Made by a program: the position numbers and the translations under genes. A stretch of DNA of 11,538 nt, from assembly GCA_900767695.1 (NCBI GenBank), contig CAAGAC010000026.1, positions 1-11,538 on the forward strand. The letters run 5' to 3'. A model generated the notes under the pieces. That model saw only the letters and a list, made by a program, of their open reading frames with translations, was not told the DNA's origin and did not search any database. The stretch is from an uncultured Succinivibrio sp. Lineage in GTDB: Bacteria > Pseudomonadota > Gammaproteobacteria > Enterobacterales > Succinivibrionaceae. Positions within the stretch are counted from its first letter, which is position 1, and each line of letters opens with the position of its first letter. Below, piece by piece: positions 1-6,466 of the stretch.

Positions 1-598
1 CGGCGTGCTCTACGTGCGCCGCGGGACCCGCTTCGTGCCGTTCATGAAGGGCGGCCACCAGGAGCGCGGCCGCCGCGCCGGCACCGAGAACGTGCCGTAC
101 ATCGTGGGCCTGGGCGTCGCCTGCGAGCTTGCAGGCCAGCACCTCGAGGAGGTCAACACCCGCATCCGCAGGCTGCGCGACCGCCTCCAGGACGGGATCC
201 TCAAGACCATCCCGGAGTGCTTCGTCACCGGCGATCCTCAAAACCGCACCGCGAACACCCTGAACGTCGCCTTCAAGTTCGTCGAGGGCGAGGCGATCCT
301 GCTGATGCTCAACGAGCACGGCATCGCCGCCTCCTCGGGATCGGCGTGCTCCTCCGAGTCGCTCGAGCCCTCGCACGTGATGCGCGCCATGGGCGTCCCG
401 TTCTCGGCGGCGCACGGCACCATCCGCTTCTCGCTCTCGCGCTTCACCACCGACGAGGACGTCGACACCACCCTGAAGGTGCTGCCCGGGATCATCGCCA
501 GGCTCCGCGAGCTCTCGCCGTACTGGAAGCAGAACAAGCCGCAGATCAAGAACCTTGACCACGACTTCGACGAGAACAGCACCGAGGTCCGCGCGTAA
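1..598 (+). CDS. nifS: Cysteine desulfurase, NifS/IscS class I, C-terminal part (5' end outside window)
   Basis: PLP enzyme that takes sulfur from L-cysteine as an enzyme persulfide, giving alanine and supplying sulfur for Fe-S clusters. Reading is open from base 2, so the start and the PLP-lysine motif lie upstream of the window. Visible family signatures are the GGHQERGRRAGTEN block near the left edge and the catalytic cysteine in SSGSACSSESLEPSHV; the active-site Cys codon is at 347-349. The tail, AAHG-TIRFSLSR-FTTDEDVD then LRELSPYW, is closer to NifS-type proteins than to E. coli IscS, which is why I prefer nifS; iscS is the alternative. No scaffold gene (nifU/iscU) follows: the next element is a terminator and then hisC. 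Family assignment is firm, the exact subtype less so. Confidence 0.93.
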   Translation, partial: GVLYVRRGTRFVPFMKGGHQERGRRAGTENVPYIVGLGVACELAGQHLEEVNTRIRRLRDRLQDGILKTIPECFVTGDPQNRTANTLNVAFKFVEGEAILLMLNEHGIAASSGSACSSESLEPSHVMRAMGVPFSAAHGTIRFSLSRFTTDEDVDTTLKVLPGIIARLRELSPYWKQNKPQIKNLDHDFDENSTEVRA

Positions 599-617
599 TG
601 CCGCGCGTTGAATAAGC

Positions 618-655
618 AGGGCCGGGGCCGCAGGGCTCCGGCCCTTTCGCGTTTT
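618..655 (+). terminator. Intrinsic terminator after nifS
   Basis: AGGGCCGG at 618-625 pairs perfectly with CCGGCCCT at 638-645, followed by a broken T-tract (TTTCGCGTTTT). It starts 20 nt after the nifS stop and separates that gene from the hisC unit. The T-tract is interrupted, so termination may be incomplete. Confidence 0.6.
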
Positions 656-691
656 GGGCGCGCATTTTTCCAGCGCGCCGCCTCCTGCGCT

Positions 692-719
692 TTTGCCCGC
701 GCGTCCAAGCGTTTAAAAT
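692..719 (+). promoter_or_regulatory. Candidate promoter for hisC-aroA unit
   Basis: A -10-like TAAAAT lies at 714-719 in an otherwise GC-rich gap. The best upstream match is TTTGCC at 692-697 with a 16-bp spacer, a weak -35. The position, after the nifS terminator and about 48 nt before the hisC start, fits. The weak -35 keeps confidence low. Confidence 0.35.
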
Positions 720-752
720 CACCATTCAGAACACATGCGCCAAGGCGCTTAC

Positions 753-758
753 GAGGAG
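753..758 (+). promoter_or_regulatory. Ribosome binding site fixing the hisC start
   Basis: GAGGAG lies 8 nt before the ATG at 767. It favours that ATG over an in-frame ATG at 608, whose extra 53 codons would run through the nifS terminator and encode basic, non-conserved residues. Confidence 0.75.
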
Positions 759-766
759 CAAACCAC

Positions 767-1876
767 ATGATCGATTTTGAGAAGATGGCCAACGGCGGCC
801 TTGCCAGGATCAAGCCCTACCAGGCGGGAAAGCCCATCGAGGAGGTCAAGCGCGAGCTTGGACTGACCGACGTCATCAAGCTTGCCTCGAACGAGAACCC
901 GTTCGGCATGAGCCCCAAGGCCGTCGAGGCGGCGATCGCCGCCGTGAAGGAGGGCAACTTCTACCCAGACTCCAATGGCTTCTACTTGAAGCAGCGCCTG
1001 CACCAGAAGTTCGGCTACGACGTGAAGCGCATCACCCTGGGCGCCGGCTCCAACGAGCTCATCAACCTGCTCTTCGAGGCCTTCGTCAACAAGGACTGCA
1101 ACGTCGTCCTCCCCGAGTACTCGTTCTGCGTCTACAGCATGGACGCGACCATCAACGGCGCCGAGGTCAGGACCGTCCCGCTAAGTGACTGGAAGGTCGA
1201 TCTCAACAAGGTGCTCGCCGCCATCGACTCGAAGACCAGGATCGTGGCCTTTGCAAATCCCTCGAACCCAATTGGCACCGCGATCCCGTCTGCCGACATG
1301 AAGTCGTTCCTGAAGAAGGTGCCGCAGTCCACCCTCGTGGTCATCGACGAGGCCTACAACGAGTTCAACAGCGGCGATCCGACCTGCGAGGACAGCGCCA
1401 AATGGCTTGACGCCCACCAGAACCTCGTGGTCTCCCGCACCTTCTCGAAGGCCTACGGCCTTGCAGGGCTACGCGTAGGCTACATGCTCGCCGATCCGCA
1501 GATCACCTCGCTCATGGACCGCCTGCGCGCCCCGTTCAACGTCAATGCCGCGGCCCAGGCCGCCGCCATTGCCGCGCTCGACGACGACGAGTTCATCAGG
1601 AAGACCGTCGAGAACAACACCGCCGAGCGCGCGCGCTACATGCAGTTCTTCAAGGAGCAGGGCGTCAAGGCCATCGACTCGAAGGCCAACTTCGTCGCCG
1701 CCGACTTCGCCCCGCACGATGCGCAGAAGCTTGCTTCCGAGCTCATGAAGCGCGGCGTCATCGTCCGCCCGCTCCTTGGCTACAAGCTGCGCGACATCCT
1801 GCGCATCAGCATCGGCACCCCCTCGCAGAACGACAGGTTCTTCAAGGAGACCGCCGATCTGCTCAAGACCCTCTGA
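767..1876 (+). CDS. hisC: Histidinol-phosphate aminotransferase (HisC)
   Basis: Fold-type I PLP aminotransferase of 369 aa, the usual HisC length. HisC converts imidazole-acetol phosphate plus glutamate to histidinol phosphate in the cytoplasm. Visible signatures: LASNENPFG (about residues 39-47), the FYPDSNG segment (65-71), FANPSNPIGT (162-171), VVIDEAY (191-197), and the PLP lysine K228 in SRTFSKAYGLAGLR; C-terminal arginines lie in ILRISIGT. The start at 767 is set by a good GAGGAG and by homology beginning just after it. aroA follows 12 nt downstream with no terminator, so the two are likely co-transcribed. No other his genes are in view. With aroA as neighbour, transamination of prephenate or arylpyruvates is a reasonable second role, known for HisC2-type enzymes; that is inferred from context only. 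Confidence 0.93.
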   Translation: MIDFEKMANGGLARIKPYQAGKPIEEVKRELGLTDVIKLASNENPFGMSPKAVEAAIAAVKEGNFYPDSNGFYLKQRLHQKFGYDVKRITLGAGSNELINLLFEAFVNKDCNVVLPEYSFCVYSMDATINGAEVRTVPLSDWKVDLNKVLAAIDSKTRIVAFANPSNPIGTAIPSADMKSFLKKVPQSTLVVIDEAYNEFNSGDPTCEDSAKWLDAHQNLVVSRTFSKAYGLAGLRVGYMLADPQITSLMDRLRAPFNVNAAAQAAAIAALDDDEFIRKTVENNTAERARYMQFFKEQGVKAIDSKANFVAADFAPHDAQKLASELMKRGVIVRPLLGYKLRDILRISIGTPSQNDRFFKETADLLKTL

Positions 1877-1888
1877 CATGGAGCGCAA

Positions 1889-3172
1889 GTGAACAGCCTC
1901 AAGATCTCAAGGCTCTCCTCGGTGTCGGGCAGGGTGACCCTGCCCGGCTCCAAAAGCCTTTCAAACCGCGCGCTGCTGTGCGCGGCCCTCTCGGAGGGGA
2001 AGACGGCGCTTCTGAACCTGCTGCGCTCTGACGACACCGCGCGCATGATCGAGGCCCTGAAGGCCCTTGGCGTCAAGATCTCCGAGCGCGGTACCGCCTG
2101 CGAGGTCGAGGGGCTTGGGCACGCCTTCGACACCGGGCTCAACCGCGTCAGGCTCGACTTAGGCAACGCCGGGACGGCAATGCGCCCGCTTTGCGCGGCG
2201 CTCGCCTTCTCCTCGGGCTCCTTCGAGCTCACCGGCACCCAGCGCATGTTCGAGCGCCCCATAGGCCCCCTGTGCGAGGCCCTGAAGAGCCTTGGCGTGC
2301 ACGTTGACTACATGAACAACCCGGGCTTCCCGCCCGTGCTCATTCGCGGCTGCCCCGCGCCCAAGTCCCATGAGGCCTCCATCGACGGCTCGCTCTCAAG
2401 CCAGTTCATCACCGCGCTGCTCCTGGCAGCCCCGCTTGCCGGCGGGCTTGCGATCCGCGTGCGCGGCGAGCTCATCTCAAAGCCATATGTAGACCTGACC
2501 ATAAGGCTCATGGAGCGCTTTGGCATCAGGATCGCGCGCAAGGGCTACAGCGAGTTCTCGGTCCCCGCAGGCTCGCGCTACGCCTCCACGGGCTCGTGCC
2601 TCATCGAGGGCGACGCCACGGCCGCAACCTACTTTGCAGCCGCCGCCGCCATCGCAGGCAAGGTCGAGATCTACGGGATCACGCAGGACAGCGTGCAGGG
2701 CGACGCGGCCTTCCTCAGCGTGCTCGAGCGCATGGGCGCCAAGGTCACGAGGCTTGAGCACTCGGTGGTAGTCGAGCGCCAGGGCCGCCTCAAGGGCATC
2801 GACATCGACATGAACGCGATGCCGGACGCGGCGATGACGCTCGTGCCGATGGCGCTTTACACCGACGGTCCGGTCACCATCCGCAACATCGCCTCCTGGC
2901 GCGTCAAGGAGACCGACCGCATCGCGGCCATGGAGACAGAGATGCGCAAGCTTGGCGTCAAGGTCGAGTCAGGCGCCGACTTCATCAGCATCGACGCCTC
3001 GGTGCGCAACTCCGAGCCCCCGGTCTTTGACACCTACGACGATCACCGCATGGCGATGTGCCTGTCGCTGTGCGCCTTCGACCGCGACATCGTGGTGAAC
3101 GATCCGCAGTGCGTCGCCAAGACCTTCCCGGGCTACTTCAAGGAGCTCGCAGCGGTCACAAGGAAGGCTTGA
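1889..3172 (+). CDS. aroA: 3-phosphoshikimate 1-carboxyvinyltransferase (EPSP synthase)
   Basis: Catalyses the sixth shikimate-pathway step: shikimate 3-phosphate plus PEP gives EPSP and phosphate. The 427-aa length equals that of E. coli AroA. Signatures in order: PGSKSLSNRALL (K22, S23, R27 for substrate binding), LGNAGTAMRPL (91-101), the SLSSQFITALL serine/glutamine patch, EGDATAATYF, MNAMPDAAMT with the catalytic aspartate, WRVKETDR (Lys, Glu, Arg), YDDHRMAM and CVAKTFPGYF near the end. The unmodified NAGTAMRP loop marks a class I, normally glyphosate-sensitive enzyme. The start is GTG with GGAG 5 nt upstream (1880-1883); an ATG at 1878 is in another frame and stops after four codons. 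The stop is one base before the start codon of the next gene, so the two are translationally coupled. Confidence 0.97.
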   Translation: MNSLKISRLSSVSGRVTLPGSKSLSNRALLCAALSEGKTALLNLLRSDDTARMIEALKALGVKISERGTACEVEGLGHAFDTGLNRVRLDLGNAGTAMRPLCAALAFSSGSFELTGTQRMFERPIGPLCEALKSLGVHVDYMNNPGFPPVLIRGCPAPKSHEASIDGSLSSQFITALLLAAPLAGGLAIRVRGELISKPYVDLTIRLMERFGIRIARKGYSEFSVPAGSRYASTGSCLIEGDATAATYFAAAAAIAGKVEIYGITQDSVQGDAAFLSVLERMGAKVTRLEHSVVVERQGRLKGIDIDMNAMPDAAMTLVPMALYTDGPVTIRNIASWRVKETDRIAAMETEMRKLGVKVESGADFISIDASVRNSEPPVFDTYDDHRMAMCLSLCAFDRDIVVNDPQCVAKTFPGYFKELAAVTRKA

Positions 3173-3173
3173 G

Positions 3174-3848
3174 ATGAGATTGCAGGGCATTGTCCGCACG
3201 ATGGCCGTAGCGGCGGCGCTTGCCTTGTGCGCAGGCGCCACCGCCCAGGAGCTCTACATGAGCGCGGGCTCCATCCCGTTCAAGGCCGGGCTGCCCGAGG
3301 GCTGGTGCGCCTTTTCAGACGAGAAGGCCGATCAGGCCTTTGCAGCCTACCTCAGGAAGGCGGCGGGAAAGTCCATCCGCATCATCGGGATCACGGCCCC
3401 CTGCGTCGAGCTCTCCTCCTTCCGCAGCTCTGGACGATCGATCCCCGGGCGCTTTGCCGCCATTGCCCAGGTGGGCGTCGACGGGGGCTTCGGGCGCTTC
3501 CTCATGGGCAGGGCCATCTTCAACGCCCTCATAACCTCGTTCACTCCAAGCGACATGACCCGCACGGAAAAGCGCGCCTCCAGGCGCCTCTCCGAGTACG
3601 GCGACAGCGTGAGCGGCCTCAAGGTCAAAATCCTGGGCACCGCGCAGAAGGCGTCGTGGTTTGAAGGGGAGGGTGTGATCTCCCATCAGGACGGAGGCTC
3701 GGACACGCTCAGGCTCGTGGGAGGCAGCACCCTGGTCTCGAAGTACCCAGTGGCGGCCTTCTATGTCACAAAAGGCGGCGGGAGCCTCGACGAGGCCATG
3801 CGCAAGGTGGCGATCCCGCTTTTAAAGGGCGTGGAGTCGGCGCGCTGA
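3174..3848 (+). CDS. Exported protein of unknown function, coupled to aroA
   Basis: A 224-aa protein whose ATG begins one base after the aroA stop, with AGGAAGG at 3161-3167 as its ribosome site inside the end of aroA. The N-terminus is a typical Sec signal peptide: Arg at 2 and 8, an Ala/Leu core at 10-20, and a likely cut after ATA at residue 24. Cys19 in LALC is not a good lipobox because Leu precedes it. The mature part (about 200 aa) has no transmembrane span, is Ser/Gly/Arg-rich and has two cysteines (C45 in GWC, C77 in APC) that could pair in the periplasm. I do not recognise a family. Coupling to aroA may only reflect genome compaction. It is the last gene of the unit and is followed by strong hairpins. 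Confidence 0.82.
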   Translation: MRLQGIVRTMAVAAALALCAGATAQELYMSAGSIPFKAGLPEGWCAFSDEKADQAFAAYLRKAAGKSIRIIGITAPCVELSSFRSSGRSIPGRFAAIAQVGVDGGFGRFLMGRAIFNALITSFTPSDMTRTEKRASRRLSEYGDSVSGLKVKILGTAQKASWFEGEGVISHQDGGSDTLRLVGGSTLVSKYPVAAFYVTKGGGSLDEAMRKVAIPLLKGVESAR

Positions 3849-3866
3849 GACAGTCAGGAAAAGAGA

Positions 3867-3923
3867 GGGCCGCGCTATGCGCGGCCCCCGTTCAAGGGCA
3901 GGCCCTGGGCCTGCCCTTTCTTC
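3867..3923 (+). terminator. Tandem hairpins between convergent units
   Basis: Two perfect hairpins lie between the convergent hisC-aroA unit and rubrerythrin. The first is GGGCCGCGC (3867-3875), loop TAT, GCGCGGCCC (3879-3887). The second is AAGGGCAGGC (3894-3903), a 5-nt loop, and GCCTGCCCTT (3909-3918), followed by TCTTC. The T-run after the second favours termination of the + strand unit. Both hairpins could also slow transcription arriving from rubrerythrin on the other strand. Confidence 0.8.
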
Positions 3924-3932
3924 AGACATCGA

Positions 3933-4601
3933 TCAGAGCCAGTTCTCGGCACGGACCTCGAAGTAGCTCTGCGGGTGGTTGCAGACCGGGCAGACGTCCG
4001 GGGCCTTGGTGCCCATCACGACGTGGCCGCAGTTGCGGCACTCCCAGACCTTGACTCCCGACTTCTCGAAGACCTTCTTCTCCTCGACGTTCTTGAGCAG
4101 GGCGCGGTAGCGCTCCTCGTGGTGCTTCTCGATGGCGCCGACGCCGCGGAACTTCTCGGCCAGCTCGTGGAAGCCCTCCTCGTCGGCCTCCTTGGCCATG
4201 CGGTCGTACATGTCGGTCCACTCGTAGTTCTCGCCCTCGGCGGCGGCCTTGAGGTTCTCGGCGGTGTCGCCCAGGCCGCCCAGCTCCTTGAACCACATCT
4301 TGGCGTGCTCCTTCTCGTTCTCGGCGGTCTTCAGGAAGAGCGCGGCGATCTGCTCGAAGCCGGCCTTCTTGGCGACAGAGGCGAAGTAGGTGTACTTGTT
4401 GCGGGCCTGGGACTCGCCGGCGAAGGCATCCTGCAGGTTCTTCTCGGTCTTGGTGCCGGCGTACTTGCTCTTCTTCTCAGAAGGCGCGGCCTCATCGTCG
4501 ACGCGCTTGAACACGCCGCTCTTGTGGCACATAGGGCAGACCTCGGGGGCCTCGTCGCCTTCATAAGTGTAGCCGCAGACAGTGCAGACGAAAGTTGCCA
4601 T
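3933..4601 (-). CDS. rbr: Rubrerythrin with rubredoxin-like domains at both ends
   Basis: Cytoplasmic diiron peroxidase that reduces H2O2 to water in anaerobes. It has 222 aa against about 190 for classic rubrerythrin. Domain 1 (about 1-35) is a rubredoxin-like knuckle with C6, C9, C22, C25. Domain 2 (about 48-175) is the four-helix diiron core: E63 in FAGESQARN, E96 and H99 in ENEKEH, E124 and E127 in EGENYEW, E158 and H161 in IEKHH. Domain 3 (about 185-222) is the usual C-terminal rubredoxin with C188, C191, C204, C207. All ligands are present, so it should be active. The N-terminal domain is the unusual part; reverse rubrerythrins carry one there but lack the C-terminal one. The start is set by AAGGAGA (4609-4615) 7 nt upstream. 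It is monocistronic by position, with its own promoter at 4775-4802. Confidence 0.95.
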   Translation of the reverse strand: MATFVCTVCGYTYEGDEAPEVCPMCHKSGVFKRVDDEAAPSEKKSKYAGTKTEKNLQDAFAGESQARNKYTYFASVAKKAGFEQIAALFLKTAENEKEHAKMWFKELGGLGDTAENLKAAAEGENYEWTDMYDRMAKEADEEGFHELAEKFRGVGAIEKHHEERYRALLKNVEEKKVFEKSGVKVWECRNCGHVVMGTKAPDVCPVCNHPQSYFEVRAENWL

Positions 4602-4644
4602 GGTTGAATCTCCTTTTTTCTTCTTGTTGCATGTGTTCCTGGTC

Positions 4645-4658
4645 CGGCCTTGCGGCCG
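4645..4658 (-). other. GNRA-type hairpin in the rubrerythrin leader
   Basis: Read on the - strand, CGGCC-GCAA-GGCCG forms a 5-bp stem with a GCAA (GNRA) tetraloop in the predicted leader. A second weak stem, GACC-N5-GGTC, lies at 4715-4727. Neither matches a regulatory RNA I know. The hairpin may only stabilise the transcript. Confidence 0.4.
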
Positions 4659-4774
4659 TTTCGATAAGCATAAGGCCTGTGGCCAGAAAGCGCCGTGACA
4701 TATGCGGGATTTGTGACCTTGCTGGTCGAAAGCTGCAGATGTCTGGCAACTGCTTATCAGTAACCGTTATCGTT

Positions 4775-4802
4775 ATTATAGCAAGTCCAAGTTAAATTGG
4801 AA
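4775..4802 (-). promoter_or_regulatory. Extended -10 promoter for rubrerythrin
   Basis: On the - strand a perfect TATAAT (4775-4780) is preceded by TGC (4781-4783), the extended -10 motif. TTCCAA at 4797-4802 is a poor -35 with a 16-bp spacer, which an extended -10 tolerates. Transcription would start near 4768, giving a leader of about 165 nt. The surroundings are AT-rich compared with the flanking genes. Confidence 0.65.
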
Positions 4803-4918
4803 GCGGACGGAGGGGAATTTTGCGATAAGTTTTATCGACTTGTTGATGAAAGGGGGGACAGTGCCACAAGAATCGTCGGTTTTGCCGTGCTTGAGTTCCG
4901 AGACTTACTGCGGTGGAT
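4803..4918. other. Non-coding AT-richer gap between the MFS operon and rubrerythrin
   Basis: The full gene-free stretch is 4602-4918. Its left part holds the rubrerythrin leader and promoter. This right part has no convincing gene on either strand. It contains a small perfect hairpin, CGATAA (4823-4828), loop GTT, TTATCG (4832-4837), without a T-tract on the strand where the MFS operon would need it. I see no clear terminator for that operon, so read-through into rubrerythrin is possible. Confidence 0.5.
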
Positions 4919-6136
4919 TCAGGCGCCGCGGCGGCGCAGCGCCGGCGGCGCGAGCTTCAAAAGCGCAAGGGCGGCGAGGGCGAGCATGACGGCGGAGCAC
5001 GCGAAGGTCGCCCTCGGGCTGATGGCGGCCGCGATGAGGCCGCCGACCATGGGACCGCTGCCGCTTCCAAGCTCCGAGAAGGAGTAGAGCAGCCCGAAGG
5101 CCGCCGTGCGCTCGCCAGGCCTGGTGGCCCTCACCAGAAGCGCGTTGACCATCGGCACGATCCCCGCAAGGCACACCCCCGCGATGAAGTTTGCAATGGC
5201 AAAGGCCGCAACCGAGTCGGGCAGCGCCTGGAGCGCCGAGGCCAGGGCCGAGAGCAGCATCGCGATCACCAGCACGTTGAAGAACCCGCGCCTCTGCCCG
5301 AGCGTGCCCCACAGCGGCGAGGTGAGCGCCCCGGCTATCCCGTAAAGCGAGAACACCGCGCCCGAGAGCACTATCCCGTGGGAGCTTCCATGCGAGAGCG
5401 AGACGATGTAGGGAGTGAGGATCGACACCGGCAGCATCATGATCATCATCCCGGCTGCGGCGGCGAGCAGCACGCAGAGCACCGGCCACTGGCGCAGGAC
5501 CGAGAGCGCGCCGCCGCCATGGGCGCCTTTTGCAGGCGATGGCGCTGCCGCCCTTGGCGGCTCGTGGATGAAGACAAGGCTCACCAGCGTCACGACGGTC
5601 AGCGCCGTCGTGGTGATCGCGAAGGTCAGGCGCACCGAGAGGTACTGCGCTATGGCCCCTCCTGCAAGCGGCCCCACGACCGATCCCAGGATGTTCATGC
5701 TCTGGAGCAGCCCCATCGAGAAGCCGAGCTTGTTCTTCGGCACGATGTCCGAGTTCATCGAGAGGATCACCGGGGTGATGCCGCAGGCAAATCCCATGAA
5801 GATGCGCGCCAGGAAGAGCTGGAACGGGGTCTGCACGATCATGCAGATGAAGTAGGAGGCGGCGAGCATCGAGCTTGCGCGCAGGAGCATGGGCTTGCGG
5901 CCGAAGCTGTCGGCGATGCGGCCCCAGAAGGGCGAGAGCAGGGCGCTGAACACGAACTGCACCGAGAAGCACGCCGACGACCAGAAGGTCAGATCCTCGT
6001 CGGGACAGCCAAGATCGTTCCTGAGGTAGACTGGGAGGAAGGGGAACATCAGCGTGTAGCTGCCCGACATCAGGAGCCAGTCGAGGCAGAATACGAGGAG
6101 GGCGCCCTTCCAGGCTATGGGCCTTGGCGAGGGCAT
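4919..6136 (-). CDS. MFS transporter, MdtG-like (second paralogue of the operon)
   Basis: Inner-membrane major facilitator of 405 aa with about 12 hydrophobic spans, probably a drug/proton antiporter; the substrate is unknown. The N-terminal half resembles E. coli MdtG in order and motifs: PFLPVYL in span 1, then the motif A loop GRIADSFGRKPMLL (72-85) with G72, D76, G79, R80, K81, and IVQTPFQLFL after span 3. The central loop after FIHEPPR is short and Ala/Pro-rich; the related loop GTLGQRRGFFN lies between spans 8 and 9. It is a clear paralogue of the 6450-7772 gene. Start ATG at 6134-6136 lies 3 nt after the stop of the repeat-protein gene. It lacks a strong Shine-Dalgarno (only GGA), so translation probably depends on coupling to that gene. 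The mdtG name is not given because the pair is equally related to it. Confidence 0.9.
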   Translation of the reverse strand: MPSPRPIAWKGALLVFCLDWLLMSGSYTLMFPFLPVYLRNDLGCPDEDLTFWSSACFSVQFVFSALLSPFWGRIADSFGRKPMLLRASSMLAASYFICMIVQTPFQLFLARIFMGFACGITPVILSMNSDIVPKNKLGFSMGLLQSMNILGSVVGPLAGGAIAQYLSVRLTFAITTTALTVVTLVSLVFIHEPPRAAAPSPAKGAHGGGALSVLRQWPVLCVLLAAAAGMMIMMLPVSILTPYIVSLSHGSSHGIVLSGAVFSLYGIAGALTSPLWGTLGQRRGFFNVLVIAMLLSALASALQALPDSVAAFAIANFIAGVCLAGIVPMVNALLVRATRPGERTAAFGLLYSFSELGSGSGPMVGGLIAAAISPRATFACSAVMLALAALALLKLAPPALRRRGA

Positions 6137-6139
6137 CTG

Positions 6140-6466
6140 TCAGTCCAGCCCGGGGAAGGAGTCGACCATCTTCACCTTGAGATCAGGGAAGGAGCTTACT
6201 ATCTGGACCTTGAAGTCGGGAAAGGAGTCCACTGCCTTCCACTTGCCGCAGCTGTCGGGGAAGGCATTGACCATCTTCACCTTGAGATCAGGGAAGGAGT
6301 CGACCACCTGGACCTTGAGATCGGGGAAGGAGTCGACGAACTGCACCTTGCCGTAAAGCCTGATCCCGTTGAAGGTGCAGTTGGAGCCCACATCGCCTGC
6401 CGACGCCGCAAGCGGCGCCATGGCGCACAGCGCCATGGCGGCGAAAAGCCTATTCACTCCTGCCAT
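6140..6466 (-). CDS. Small exported VxSFPD-repeat protein, probable DUF6150/7(1) septoil-knot type
   Basis: A 108-aa precursor with a Sec signal peptide (R6, hydrophobic core 7-21, cut after ASA at 23) and a mature part of about 85 aa. The mature part is almost entirely six units of the form K-V-x-x-V-D-S-F-P-D-L. Five units are 11 residues long; the third carries an SCG insertion before KWKAV. The regular strands, the central GKW and a terminal unit ending in PG match my recollection of the DUF6150 / 7(1) septoil-knot family, short proteins that form a 7-crossing torus knot. That assignment rests on memory of the pattern, not on a search. Two cysteines (C30, C73) could form a disulfide in the periplasm. 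Start ATG 6464-6466 is chosen for its GGGAGG 6 nt upstream; a longer reading from 6499 adds only basic residues. It overlaps the upstream MFS gene by 17 nt and precedes the next by 3 nt. Function is unknown; the context suggests a role tied to transport or envelope. Confidence 0.85.
   Translation of the reverse strand: MAGVNRLFAAMALCAMAPLAASAGDVGSNCTFNGIRLYGKVQFVDSFPDLKVQVVDSFPDLKVKMVNAFPDSCGKWKAVDSFPDFKVQIVSSFPDLKVKMVDSFPGLD
6143..6349 (-). repeat. Six tandem 33-39 bp coding repeats
   Basis: DNA behind the VDSFPD units. On the + strand a GGGAAGGAGTC-like core recurs about every 33 bp (39 bp once). Copies differ at many synonymous and variable positions, so this is an old, selected protein repeat, not a recent slippage array. 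Confidence 0.85.

Noticed and set aside
608..766. In-frame N-terminal extension of hisC from ATG 608
   Set aside because: It would read through the nifS terminator, has no ribosome site, and encodes basic residues not seen in HisC. The GAGGAG before 767 decides the start.
3191..3245. Lipobox in the aroA-linked exported protein
   Set aside because: The sequence before Cys19 is LAL, and Leu at -1 is not accepted by signal peptidase II. A normal ATA cleavage site follows at residue 24.
4755..4790. PerR-like or Fnr/Crp-like box near the rubrerythrin promoter
   Set aside because: The AT-rich TTATCGTTATTATA stretch and the TGTGACC segment do not keep both half-sites of any of these consensus motifs.
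6143..6349. CRISPR-like or simple satellite array
   Set aside because: The repeat period is 33 bp and in frame, with no unique spacers, and variation follows codon positions. It is a protein-coding repeat.
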